This document shows positions 1-7,019 of a DNA stretch of 20,769 nt, piece after piece. Where the stretch lies: positions 1 to 20,769 of the forward strand of contig CAKULY010000031.1 in NCBI GenBank assembly GCA_934667505.1, read 5' to 3'. Numbering within the stretch: the stretch's first letter is position 1; the number at the start of each line of letters is the position of its first letter. Both the position numbers and the translations under genes were made by a program. Origin of the DNA: an uncultured Treponema sp. (GTDB lineage Bacteria > Spirochaetota > Spirochaetia > Treponematales > Treponemataceae). The notes beneath the pieces were generated by a model. It was not told the DNA's origin, searched no databases, and was given only the letters and a program-made list of their open reading frames with translations.

Positions 1-429
1 ATCCAGAACGGAGCAGACGTAAATTCAAAAAATAAGTATGGCTCCACTCCCCTGCAAATTGCTGCTTGCTATTCTGATAATCCAGAAATTTTAAAACGAA
101 TTATTCTTACATATCCGTCTGGTTCAAGTGAGATTTTTAAGGCATTTATTCTTTCTATAACATCAAATTCTTCTTCACTTGTTAGTCAGATAGCAAAGTT
201 AAAAGTCTTTATAAACCGAGGACTTCCTATGAATAGATTTTACGAAGGAAAAACACCTTTGATGTATGCGGCAGAATATGCAAATTCAACGCAAGTAATA
301 AAGCTTCTATTAGATAGCGGTGCTATTCCTTCTATAAGAAATTCAGAAGGAAAAAACGCATTTGACTATGCAAAAACAAACAGTTCTCTTGAAAAAGATG
401 AAATTTACTGGTCTTTAAATAACAGATAG
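1..429 (+). CDS. Ankyrin-repeat protein, C-terminal part (5' end outside window)
   Basis: The frame is open from base 1 and runs to TAG at 427-429, so this is the last 142 codons of a gene that starts upstream. It opens inside an ankyrin repeat (NGADVNSKNKYGSTPLQIAA). A less regular helical stretch follows, then another repeat from about residue 82 (KTPLMYAAEY, then VIKLLLDSGAIPSIRNSEGK) and a final half repeat (NAFDYAKTNSS). The ATG at 229 is an internal methionine in the same frame, not the gene start. Ankyrin repeats bind proteins; the partner is unknown. rsmD starts 9 nt downstream on the same strand, so the two are probably co-transcribed. A second, different ankyrin gene lies at 19653-20516. 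Confidence 0.85.
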   Translation: MQNGADVNSKNKYGSTPLQIAACYSDNPEILKRIILTYPSGSSEIFKAFILSITSNSSSLVSQIAKLKVFINRGLPMNRFYEGKTPLMYAAEYANSTQVIKLLLDSGAIPSIRNSEGKNAFDYAKTNSSLEKDEIYWSLNNR

Positions 430-438
430 GAAAATCAA

Positions 439-987
439 ATGAGAATTACTGGCGGAAAACTTAAAGGTAGAATTATAAAGTGTCCAGAAGGAATTATAAG
501 ACCAGCTATGGATAGAATGAGAGAGTCTGTTTTTGCGATTTTAGGGGATTTATCTGGAAAATCTTGGTTGGATTTGTTTAGCGGCTCTGGAACAATTGCA
601 ATAGAAGCCGTTTCTAGAGGCGCAGAGCACGTTGAGCTTTGCGAAAAGGATAGAATCAAAATCGACACTGTTTTAGAAAATGTTTCTGTAACAGAAAAAG
701 AATGCGACGTAAAAATTCAGTGTCATTTTATGCCTGTAGAATATTTCATAAAAAGATGTAAAAGTCAGTTTGACTACATTTTTTTTGATCCCCCTTTTCC
801 GTACAAATTTCACGAGCAACTGATTGCAGAAACAGATAAAAAAAATATTTTAAAAGAAACTGGAACTCTTCTAGTTCATAGGCCTGAAGAACATTTTATG
901 CCAGATACAATTGGAAGATTGCAACGAACGGACAAACGCGTATACGGCAGGTCAATTGTAGATTTTTATCAGTACAAAAAAAATTGA
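439..987 (+). CDS. rsmD: 16S rRNA (guanine(966)-N2)-methyltransferase RsmD
   Basis: A SAM-dependent methyltransferase of 182 residues, the usual length for RsmD, which methylates G966 of 16S rRNA in the assembled small subunit. The N-terminus reads MRITGGKLKGR followed by the RPAMDRMRESVF block (residues 21-32), a family signature. The SAM-binding motif LDLFSGSG is at 44-51 and an acidic residue follows at the end of the next strand (ELCEKD). The catalytic DPPF motif is at 117-120, where N2-guanine methyltransferases carry [DN]PP[FY]. The ATG at 439 has a short AGGA nearby at the end of the ankyrin gene. The TGA stop lies inside a promoter -35 box serving the next gene. Known from the family: target base. 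Seen here: the motifs. Confidence 0.93.
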   Translation: MRITGGKLKGRIIKCPEGIIRPAMDRMRESVFAILGDLSGKSWLDLFSGSGTIAIEAVSRGAEHVELCEKDRIKIDTVLENVSVTEKECDVKIQCHFMPVEYFIKRCKSQFDYIFFDPPFPYKFHEQLIAETDKKNILKETGTLLVHRPEEHFMPDTIGRLQRTDKRVYGRSIVDFYQYKKN

Positions 988-1012
988 CAATATTACTTTA
1001 CAACTATAAAAT
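984..1012 (+). promoter_or_regulatory. Sigma-70 type promoter for the TPR genes
   Basis: TTGACA at 984-989 and TAAAAT at 1007-1012 are separated by 17 nt. The -35 box contains the TGA stop codon of rsmD (985-987). The predicted start of transcription is about 1019, which leaves a leader of roughly 23 nt before the ATG at 1042. Confidence 0.65.
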
Positions 1013-1041
1013 AGACAGACAGAGGTTCTTAAGTTTTCTTT

Positions 1042-1386
1042 ATGAAAGATGATTTAAAAAACAAAACAAAACTAGAAAATCAAGATGCTCAAGGATTTAT
1101 AAAGGTTACTGATCAACCTGTAAAAACTCTTACGTCTGAACAAAAGGCTATCTTAAACAGAAAAGGAAATATCTTATTCAACGAAGGTAAAACAGAAGAA
1201 GCTAGAAGAATATACACAACCACAGGTTATTCTGATGGACTAACTCGAATAGGAAATCTTTATATGGAAAAAAATCAAACTTTAAAGGCATTAAAACAGT
1301 ACATTCTTGCTCACAATAAAGCAAAGGCAGAACCTATATATGAAAAAATTGCGCAAGTAATTTCTTCTGTTATAAAAGAAAATTAA
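1042..1386 (+). CDS. Small TPR-like protein of unknown function
   Basis: A 114-residue soluble protein with no signal peptide or membrane segment. The first 35 residues are polar and probably disordered. Residues from about 36 to 110 look like two tetratricopeptide-type helical hairpins: KGNILFNEGKTEEARRIYTT, then IGNLYMEKNQTLKALKQYIL, each with the small-residue and aromatic spacing of a TPR. TPR pairs usually bind short peptides or act as scaffolds. A GAGG sequence sits 16 nt before the ATG, a poor distance for a ribosome binding site. It has its own promoter (984-1012) and is followed after 109 nt by a much larger TPR protein, suggesting a related role. I do not recognise a named family. 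Confidence 0.75.
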   Translation: MKDDLKNKTKLENQDAQGFIKVTDQPVKTLTSEQKAILNRKGNILFNEGKTEEARRIYTTTGYSDGLTRIGNLYMEKNQTLKALKQYILAHNKAKAEPIYEKIAQVISSVIKEN

Positions 1387-1495
1387 GAATTGCGCGCAGA
1401 ACTGCAATAGTTTCCGCACGGCAATGCTTTTTTAAGCAACCTATATATATTAAAAAATAAAATAATAAAACGTAAATTTAAAAAGGAGATTTTTA

Positions 1496-2692
1496 ATGAA
1501 CGATTTGTATGAACACGAAATGTTAAGCACACCTACAGAAGAGCCAGTTTTTTTAGATGCTCAACAACAGTTAGAAATCAAAAACAATGATGAAAAAAAT
1601 GAATTGAATACTCAAATTTCAGAGTTTTCAAAAAAAGGCTACCAGTTATTAAAGGAAAATGACATTAAAGGAGCTAAAGAATCTTTTAATCAAATTTTAA
1701 AACTTGAAGATAATAACAACTATGCCTTGGTTGGACTAGGCGATTCTGAAAGAAAACAAAATCACTTTAATGAAGCGATTAAGTATTATAGCACATGTCT
1801 TGAGTTTCACCCTGGGAACAACTATGCGCTCTTTGGTCTTGCAGATTGCTATAAAGCTTTAAATCAATATCATAAAGCTATAAATATTTGGGAGCAGTAT
1901 TTAATCCACGATGATAGAAATATAACTGTATTAACAAGGGTCGCTGACGCCTATAGAAAAATTCATGACTTTAAAAAATCTAAAGAACTTTATTTAAAAG
2001 TTTTAGACATGGAACAAAACAACGCTTATGCGTTGATTGGACTCGGTCACCTGCACTACGACTTTAAAGAATATAAAGATGCCCTATTCTATTGGACAAA
2101 AATGTATGAAGTCAACAAAGAAGATTGCGACATTAGAATACTTACATCTTTAGGAAACTGCCACAGAAAATTAAAGACTTTTGATAAAGGAATAATTTAT
2201 TTTGAAAAAGCATTAGAATTAGACCCTAAAAATTTTTATGCGCTCTTTGGCCTTGCAGACTGCTACAGAGGCATGAATCAACAATTCAGATCAATTGAGT
2301 ATTGGAATAAGATATTAGAAATAGATCCAAAAAATAAGGTAATTCTTACTCGCATTGGAGATGCCTATCGCAACACAGGAGATTACAAAGCAGCCTCTGA
2401 ATATTATAACAGGGCATTAGACATAGATTTTGATATATATGCAGCACTTGGATTGGCTTTAATCTGCAAAGGCGAAGGCAAATACGAAGAAGCGAGCGAA
2501 AGGCTTCTTAATCTTATAAAAAATGATGCAAAAAATTACAGGCTCTATATAGATCTTGCCGACTGTTACATAAAAATGAACAACAAGCAAAAAGCTATAG
2601 ATGCTCTAGAATCATTTCAAAAGCAAGGCGTCAGAAGTTCTGCTGTATCTGAACTTTTAGATAAACTAAAAAATAACAAACCTTTATTCTAA
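1496..2692 (+). CDS. Multi-TPR repeat protein
   Basis: A 398-residue cytosolic protein made almost wholly of tetratricopeptide repeats. After a polar 40-residue head, about ten 34-residue repeats run to near residue 385; typical helices begin YALVGLGDSER, YALFGLADCY, LTRVADAYRK and LTRIGDAYRN. There is no signal peptide, membrane segment or catalytic domain, so it is likely a scaffold. AAGGAG at 1483-1488, 7 nt before the ATG, is one of the better ribosome binding sites in the window. The segment YALFGLADCY occurs at residues 110-119 and again at 248-257, and is nearly identical at DNA level, pointing to duplication of a four-repeat block. rlmN follows after 6 nt. The partner proteins cannot be told from sequence. 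Confidence 0.9.
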   Translation: MNDLYEHEMLSTPTEEPVFLDAQQQLEIKNNDEKNELNTQISEFSKKGYQLLKENDIKGAKESFNQILKLEDNNNYALVGLGDSERKQNHFNEAIKYYSTCLEFHPGNNYALFGLADCYKALNQYHKAINIWEQYLIHDDRNITVLTRVADAYRKIHDFKKSKELYLKVLDMEQNNAYALIGLGHLHYDFKEYKDALFYWTKMYEVNKEDCDIRILTSLGNCHRKLKTFDKGIIYFEKALELDPKNFYALFGLADCYRGMNQQFRSIEYWNKILEIDPKNKVILTRIGDAYRNTGDYKAASEYYNRALDIDFDIYAALGLALICKGEGKYEEASERLLNLIKNDAKNYRLYIDLADCYIKMNNKQKAIDALESFQKQGVRSSAVSELLDKLKNNKPLF

Positions 2693-2698
2693 TTTTAA

Positions 2699-3748
2699 AT
2701 GAATAAGATTATTTTATCAGGCCTTTTGCCAGAAGAAATTAATGAATATTTTAAGTTCACTCAAAAATTTCGTGGCGAACAGATATTTAAATGGATTGGA
2801 CAAGGCGCAACTTTATTTGAACAAATGTCCAATTTGAGCAAAGAACTTAGACAGACTCTAAAACAAGACTCTATTATTCGTTCTTCTAAAATATCGCAAT
2901 GCCTAAAAGATTCTGACGGAACTATAAAATTGCAAATTTTACTGCAAGATTCCCTTGCTGTAGAAACAGTTCTCCTTACAGACAAGGAAGGTCGAAAAAC
3001 TGCTTGCGTATCTTGCCAAGCAGGTTGCCCCATGAAATGCGCATTTTGCAAAACCGGGCAGTTAGGTTTTGCGAGAAACCTTGAGCCTTTTGAAATTGTA
3101 GAGCAATTTCTTTATCTTGAACAAGAAGCAGGAACCTTAGACAATATAGTCTTTATGGGAATGGGCGAACCTATGCTAAATCTTGAAAGCATTAGAAAGG
3201 CCATAAAAATTCTTACGGACAAAAGAGGCAGAAATCTTTCTTCGCGTAGAATAACGCTTTCTACATCAGGAATTATTAAAGGAATTTATGACCTTGCAGA
3301 AAACGGTCCTCATATAAGGCTTGCAGTTTCCCTTACAACCGCAGATGAAGAACTTCGTTCGCAGATTATGCCGGTAAACAACACGAACCCTTTGAACGAT
3401 TTAAAGAAAGCAATAGATTTTTATGCAAAAACATCAGGACGCAGAGTTACTTTAGAAGCCGCCCTGCTTTCGGGAAAGAATACTGGAAAAGAAAGCGCAA
3501 AACAAATGATTGACTTTGCTAAAGGCATTGATGTAAACATAAATCTTATTCCATGGAATCCAATTCCAGAACTGCCGTTTACAGAACCATCTAAATTGGA
3601 AATACAAAATTTTATTTCAATACTAGAAGATGCAGGGCTAAATGTTTCTTTGCGTACAAAAAGAGGAAGAAATATTGGCGGTGCTTGCGGGCAATTAGGA
3701 AAAACAAAGTTTCAAAATATACTAGACAAAGAAAATAATTTTTCTTGA
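2699..3748 (+). CDS. rlmN: Dual-specificity RNA methyltransferase RlmN
   Basis: A radical-SAM enzyme of 349 residues that makes 2-methyladenosine at A2503 of 23S rRNA and, in studied members, A37 of some tRNAs. The CxxxCxxC motif for the 4Fe-4S cluster is C110, C114 and C117. The GEPMLN SAM-contact motif lies at about 156-161. Both additional cysteines used in the ping-pong mechanism are present: C103, seven residues before the cluster as in E. coli RlmN, and C330 in GGACGQL. This favours RlmN. The ATG at 2699 directly follows two in-frame stops (2690-2692 and 2696-2698), so no earlier start exists. No clear ribosome binding site is visible, which suggests coupling to the TPR gene just upstream. 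It ends in tandem stops TGA TAA. Confidence 0.95.
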   Translation: MNKIILSGLLPEEINEYFKFTQKFRGEQIFKWIGQGATLFEQMSNLSKELRQTLKQDSIIRSSKISQCLKDSDGTIKLQILLQDSLAVETVLLTDKEGRKTACVSCQAGCPMKCAFCKTGQLGFARNLEPFEIVEQFLYLEQEAGTLDNIVFMGMGEPMLNLESIRKAIKILTDKRGRNLSSRRITLSTSGIIKGIYDLAENGPHIRLAVSLTTADEELRSQIMPVNNTNPLNDLKKAIDFYAKTSGRRVTLEAALLSGKNTGKESAKQMIDFAKGIDVNINLIPWNPIPELPFTEPSKLEIQNFISILEDAGLNVSLRTKRGRNIGGACGQLGKTKFQNILDKENNFS

Positions 3749-3773
3749 TAATCCAGTCTTTATAGAATATAAT
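3745..3773 (+). promoter_or_regulatory. Strong sigma-70 type promoter for the HMA-fold gene
   Basis: TTGATA at 3745-3750 and a perfect TATAAT at 3768-3773 have a 17-nt spacer. The -35 box includes the stop codon of rlmN (TGA, 3746-3748). Transcription should start near 3780, about 29 nt before the ATG at 3809. Confidence 0.75.
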
Positions 3774-3808
3774 AGAAGTATCAACGTAAAACAAACGGAG
3801 CAAATTAT

Positions 3809-4018
3809 ATGCAGAAAAAAATATACGTAGCAGGAATGTTTGATAGTGACACAGCGGCAAAAGTAGACGCAGCTGTAAAAGGAGTTGCTGGAGTATCTAG
3901 CGTAGTAGCGAACCCAGACAAATCCCAAGTACTCGTTGATTTTGACGAAGGAACTGCTGGAATTGAAGCTGCTATAAATGCTGCAATTTCAGGAACAGGC
4001 GTTGAAGTTCTTGATTAA
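3809..4018 (+). CDS. Small HMA/ferredoxin-like fold protein lacking the CxxC metal site
   Basis: A 69-residue acidic protein. The predicted order of elements is strand (KKIYVAGM), helix (DTAAKVDAAVKGVAG), two strands (VSSVVANPDKSQVLVDF), helix (TAGIEAAINAAIS), strand (VEVLD), matching the beta-alpha-beta-beta-alpha-beta fold of heavy-metal-associated domains and copper chaperones. In those, a GMxCxxC loop follows the first strand. Here the loop reads GMFDSDTA and there is no cysteine in the whole protein, so ordinary Cu(I) binding is not possible. GGAG at 3797-3800 lies 8 nt before the ATG and a near-consensus promoter is upstream, so expression is probably high. The dehydrogenase gene starts 3 nt after its stop. 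The fold assignment is by pattern; the function is unknown. Confidence 0.75.
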   Translation: MQKKIYVAGMFDSDTAAKVDAAVKGVAGVSSVVANPDKSQVLVDFDEGTAGIEAAINAAISGTGVEVLD

Positions 4019-4021
4019 GTT

Positions 4022-4966
4022 ATGAAACTTACAATTCTCGACGGAAATGCATTAAATCCTGGCGATTTAAGTTGGGATTGCTTTAAAAAATATGCAGATG
4101 TAGTCGTTTATCCGCGTACAAAACCTGAAGAAGTTGTTCAACGAATTGGAACAAGCGACTGTATTCTGCTGAACAAAGTTTTAATAGATGAAAAAATTCT
4201 AAAGCAGTGTAAAAATTTAAAATACATAGGCGTATTGGCAACAGGATACAATGTAATCGACATAAATGCTGCAAAAAGCGCAAATTTGTGCGTAACTTAT
4301 ATTCCAGCCTATAGCACAATGGCGGTCGCACAACACGTTTTCGCATTGCTAGCATATTTTACAAATCATGTTGCGCTTCACAATGAATCTGTAAAGAAAG
4401 GAGATTGGATTTCTTCTCCAGATTTCTGTTATTGGAAAAGACCTCTTATAGAACTTTGCGGCAAAACGCTTGGAATTCTAGGTTACGGCAATATTGGCAA
4501 ACAAACTGAAAAAATAGCGCTTGCATACGGAATGAATACCTTGGTATGTCCGCACTTTCCTAGCAAAGAAATAAAAAATTGTGTAAATCAAAATGAACTT
4601 TGGTCAAATTCAGATATTATCACCCTTCACGCCCCTCTTACAAAACAAACATTTGAAATAATTAACCAAAAATCTATTTCTCAAATGAAAGATGGAGTCT
4701 ATATTATAAACACTGCGCGTGGGGCTCTTGTAAATGAGAATGATGTTGCCAAAGCTCTTTATTCTGGAAAAATTGCAGGATATGCGGCAGACGTCCTTTG
4801 CAGCGAACCTATGGAGAAAAATTGTGCATTAAAGGATGCTCCCAACTGCGTGCTAACCCCGCACATAGCATGGGCTCCTTACGAAACAAGAAAAAGACTT
4901 TTACAAATAGCACTTAAGAATTTTGAAATGTGGCTGCAAGGCACACCTCAAAATACAATATACTGA
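4022..4966 (+). CDS. D-2-hydroxyacid dehydrogenase (glycerate dehydrogenase/hydroxypyruvate reductase-like)
   Basis: A 314-residue NAD(P)-dependent dehydrogenase that interconverts a 2-oxoacid and a D-2-hydroxyacid. The nucleotide-binding glycine motif GYGNIG is at 154-159. The catalytic trio is present: R233 in NTARGALVNE, E262 in LCSEPM and H281 in LTPHIAWAP. The stretches YIGVLATGYNVID (68-80), PAYSTMAVAQHVFALL (95-110) and SSPDFCYWKRPLIEL resemble the glycerate dehydrogenase/hydroxypyruvate reductase branch rather than lactate dehydrogenase or SerA, and there is no regulatory ACT domain. The start is 3 nt after the stop of the HMA-fold gene with no good ribosome binding site, so translation is probably coupled. 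The physiological substrate cannot be fixed from sequence. Confidence 0.88.
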   Translation: MKLTILDGNALNPGDLSWDCFKKYADVVVYPRTKPEEVVQRIGTSDCILLNKVLIDEKILKQCKNLKYIGVLATGYNVIDINAAKSANLCVTYIPAYSTMAVAQHVFALLAYFTNHVALHNESVKKGDWISSPDFCYWKRPLIELCGKTLGILGYGNIGKQTEKIALAYGMNTLVCPHFPSKEIKNCVNQNELWSNSDIITLHAPLTKQTFEIINQKSISQMKDGVYIINTARGALVNENDVAKALYSGKIAGYAADVLCSEPMEKNCALKDAPNCVLTPHIAWAPYETRKRLLQIALKNFEMWLQGTPQNTIY

Positions 4967-4986
4967 AAAACTTGTATAAAAAACTA

Positions 4987-5015
4987 TTGCAATATTAAAG
5001 CAATTTAATTATATT
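4987..5015 (+). promoter_or_regulatory. Promoter of the leuC/leuD-type operon
   Basis: TTGCAA at 4987-4992 and TATATT at 5010-5015 have a 17-nt spacer; transcription should start near 5022. The -10 box lies inside the first of two 15-bp palindromes (5004-5018). Confidence 0.55.
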
Positions 5016-5038
5016 AAAAGAACTTTAATACTATTAAA
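5004..5038. promoter_or_regulatory. Two tandem 15-bp palindromes, candidate operator of leuC/leuD
   Basis: Two copies of TTTAAT-N3-ATTAAA occupy 5004-5018 and 5024-5038, with centres exactly 20 bp apart, about two helical turns. The first covers the predicted -10 box (5010-5015), the second covers the first transcribed bases. A further ATTAAA half-site is at 4994-4999. The layout suits a repressor. The bases are all A/T apart from one spacer C, so chance in AT-rich DNA must be considered. The regulator is not identified. Confidence 0.45.
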
Positions 5039-5054
5039 TTCAGGAGATATAAAA

Positions 5055-6338
5055 ATGGCTAAAACAATCGCTCAAAAGATTTTTGACAAACATCTTGTAG
5101 ACACTCCATTCCCAAATACTTACGTATTGAAACTCGACAGAGTATTTTGTCACGAAATTACAACACCAATTGCAATAAATGACCTTGTAGAAAGAAATAA
5201 AGATAAGGTTTTTGATAATACAAAAATAAAAGCTGTAATTGACCACGTAACACCAGCAAAAGATAGCAAAACTGCTGAGCAGGGCAAAATTTTAAGAGAC
5301 TGGGCAGCACGGCACGAAATTAAAGATTTTTTTGACATTGGATGCAATGGGGTTTGCCACGCAATTTTCCCAGAAAAAGGCTTTGTTCGACCTGGTTACA
5401 CGGTAATAATGGGAGATAGCCATACTTGTACACACGGAGCATTTGGAGCATTTGCAGCTGGAGTCGGAACAACTGATCTTGAAGTAGGAATTTTAAAAGG
5501 TGTATGTTCCTTTAGGGAACCTAAATCCATAAAATTCGTTCTAAACGGAAAATTAAAACCTGGCGTTTATGCAAAAGATGTTATTCTTTATCTTATAAGC
5601 AAAATCGGAGTTAATGGGGCTACAAACTGCGTAGTTGAATTTACAGGTCCTATAATTGACAACTTCGGAATGGAAGAAAGAATGACTTTGTGTAATATGG
5701 CTGTTGAAGCAGGCGGAACATCAGGAATTTGCTATCCAGACGAAAAAACAGTTGAATATTTATGGCCGTTTATCAAAGATGAATACAAATCAAAAGAAGA
5801 AGCTATCAAAGATTACAGTCAATGGAAATCTGATGAAGATGCAGACTATGAAAAAGTTATAACTTACGATCTTTCAGAACTTGAACCAGTTTGCACATTT
5901 GGCTATAAACCAGACCAAGTAAAGAAAGTTTCTGAAATGAAAGGAACTAAAGTAAATCAAATATATATTGGTTCATGCACAAATGGCAGAATAAGCGATT
6001 TAAGAATTGCAGCCGAAGTTCTAAAAGGTCACAAACTTGCTAAGGGAGTAAGAGGCATTGTAAGTCCTGCAACTCCTGCAATTTACAAACAAGCATTAAA
6101 AGAAGGAATAATTGAAATTTTCTTAGATGCAGGATTCTGCGTAACAAATCCAACTTGCGGAGCTTGTCTCGGAATGAGCAACGGTGTTCTTGCGAGTGGA
6201 GAAGTTTGCGCTTCAACAACAAACAGGAACTTTAATGGAAGAATGGGAAAAGGCGGTATGGTTCATCTTATGAGTCCAGCCACAGCAGCTGCTACAGCAA
6301 TAACTGGAGAAATTACAAACTCTCCACTTTTTAAATAA
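5055..6338 (+). CDS. leuC: Aconitase-family dehydratase, large subunit (3-isopropylmalate dehydratase/homoaconitase type)
   Basis: A 427-residue large subunit with the length of the archaeal-type LeuC/HacA group. These enzymes isomerise 2- and 3-hydroxy di- or tricarboxylic acids through a dehydrated intermediate, using a 4Fe-4S cluster. Cluster ligands are C308 in GSCTNGR and C368 and C371 in CGACLG. Substrate-site blocks are GDSHTCTHGAFGAF (120-133) and RNFNGRMG (391-398). AGGAG at 5042-5046, 8 nt before the ATG, supports the start. The small subunit follows after 34 nt. No leuA or leuB lies nearby, so the reaction may not be in leucine synthesis; homoaconitase or 2,3-dimethylmalate dehydratase-like roles are alternatives. 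The symbol marks the family rather than a proven substrate. Confidence 0.88.
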   Translation: MAKTIAQKIFDKHLVDTPFPNTYVLKLDRVFCHEITTPIAINDLVERNKDKVFDNTKIKAVIDHVTPAKDSKTAEQGKILRDWAARHEIKDFFDIGCNGVCHAIFPEKGFVRPGYTVIMGDSHTCTHGAFGAFAAGVGTTDLEVGILKGVCSFREPKSIKFVLNGKLKPGVYAKDVILYLISKIGVNGATNCVVEFTGPIIDNFGMEERMTLCNMAVEAGGTSGICYPDEKTVEYLWPFIKDEYKSKEEAIKDYSQWKSDEDADYEKVITYDLSELEPVCTFGYKPDQVKKVSEMKGTKVNQIYIGSCTNGRISDLRIAAEVLKGHKLAKGVRGIVSPATPAIYKQALKEGIIEIFLDAGFCVTNPTCGACLGMSNGVLASGEVCASTTNRNFNGRMGKGGMVHLMSPATAAATAITGEITNSPLFK

Positions 6339-6372
6339 AAAATGCCCTATTGATTATATAAGGAGGAATAAA

Positions 6373-6906
6373 ATGAAACAATTCGGCGGTGATGTACTTT
6401 TTTTGGATCGTTCTGATATTAATACAGACGAAATTATTCCAGCAAAATATCTTACAGAAATTTCAAAACAAGCTTTAAAGCCATATCTTTTAGAAGACTT
6501 AAAACTAGAAGGTTTTAATCCAAAAACCGATGTGGCAGGAAAAAAAGTCATCATTACCAGAGAAAATTTTGGCTGCGGCTCTTCAAGAGAACATGCTCCA
6601 TGGGCACTTGAAGTAAACGGAATTTATGTTGTTGTTGCAACAAATTTTGCACGAATTTTCCGCCAAAATATGTACAACTGTGGCATGATGGCAATTGAAA
6701 TGGATAAAAAATCTATTGAAGATATGTTCAGAACTTTCAGCGACAAAGATACTGAATGTAAAATCGTTTTTAACGATGATGGAACTGCAAAAGTAAAGCT
6801 TATTGCAGGCTCACTTTCAAAAAGTTATCCTTTTAAACTTGATGACTTTGAAAAAGCCTTGATAAAAGATGATGGCTGGATAGGTTTTGCAGATAAAAAA
6901 TATTAA
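6373..6906 (+). CDS. leuD: Aconitase-family dehydratase, small subunit (LeuD type)
   Basis: A 177-residue swivel-domain subunit that completes the active site of the large subunit encoded just upstream. NTDEIIPAKYL at 17-27 and GCGSSREHAPWAL at 67-79 are the family signatures; the serines and arginine of the second motif contact substrate. The loop that sets substrate choice reads YLTE at 26-29. From memory, characterised archaeal isopropylmalate isomerase has YLVY-like and homoaconitase YLRT-like loops, so this one matches neither. AGGAGG at 6361-6366, 6 nt before the ATG, is the strongest ribosome binding site in the window. A long hairpin follows 53 nt after the stop. Confidence 0.87.
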   Translation: MKQFGGDVLFLDRSDINTDEIIPAKYLTEISKQALKPYLLEDLKLEGFNPKTDVAGKKVIITRENFGCGSSREHAPWALEVNGIYVVVATNFARIFRQNMYNCGMMAIEMDKKSIEDMFRTFSDKDTECKIVFNDDGTAKVKLIAGSLSKSYPFKLDDFEKALIKDDGWIGFADKKY

Positions 6907-6958
6907 TTTGCTAACAACTAATGAATTTTTTAGTTAAATAATTAAAAGTCGAATTTTA

Positions 6959-7006
6959 TGGGGTATCAAGAATTTTATATGTTTGTATTAAATTTTTGAT
7001 ACCCCA
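6959..7006. terminator. Long hairpin between convergent genes, probable bidirectional terminator
   Basis: Bases 6959-6975 can pair with 6990-7006 as a 17-bp stem that includes a perfect GGGGTATCAA/TTGATACCCC core and one G-U pair, leaving a 14-nt loop. It lies between leuD (stop at 6906, +) and cmk (stop at 7020, -). Neither side has the run of T expected of a classical intrinsic terminator. Confidence 0.6.
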
Positions 7007-7019
7007 ACATTTAGATAAA

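Noticed and set aside
1425..1438. Small hairpin TGCTT-TTTT-AAGCA between the two TPR genes
   Set aside because: Five A/T-rich base pairs with no T run after them; too weak to call a terminator.
4986..5004. Terminator hairpin ATTGC/GCAAT after the dehydrogenase gene
   Set aside because: The stem is only 5 bp with a 9-nt loop, and it overlaps the better-supported -35 box of the next promoter.
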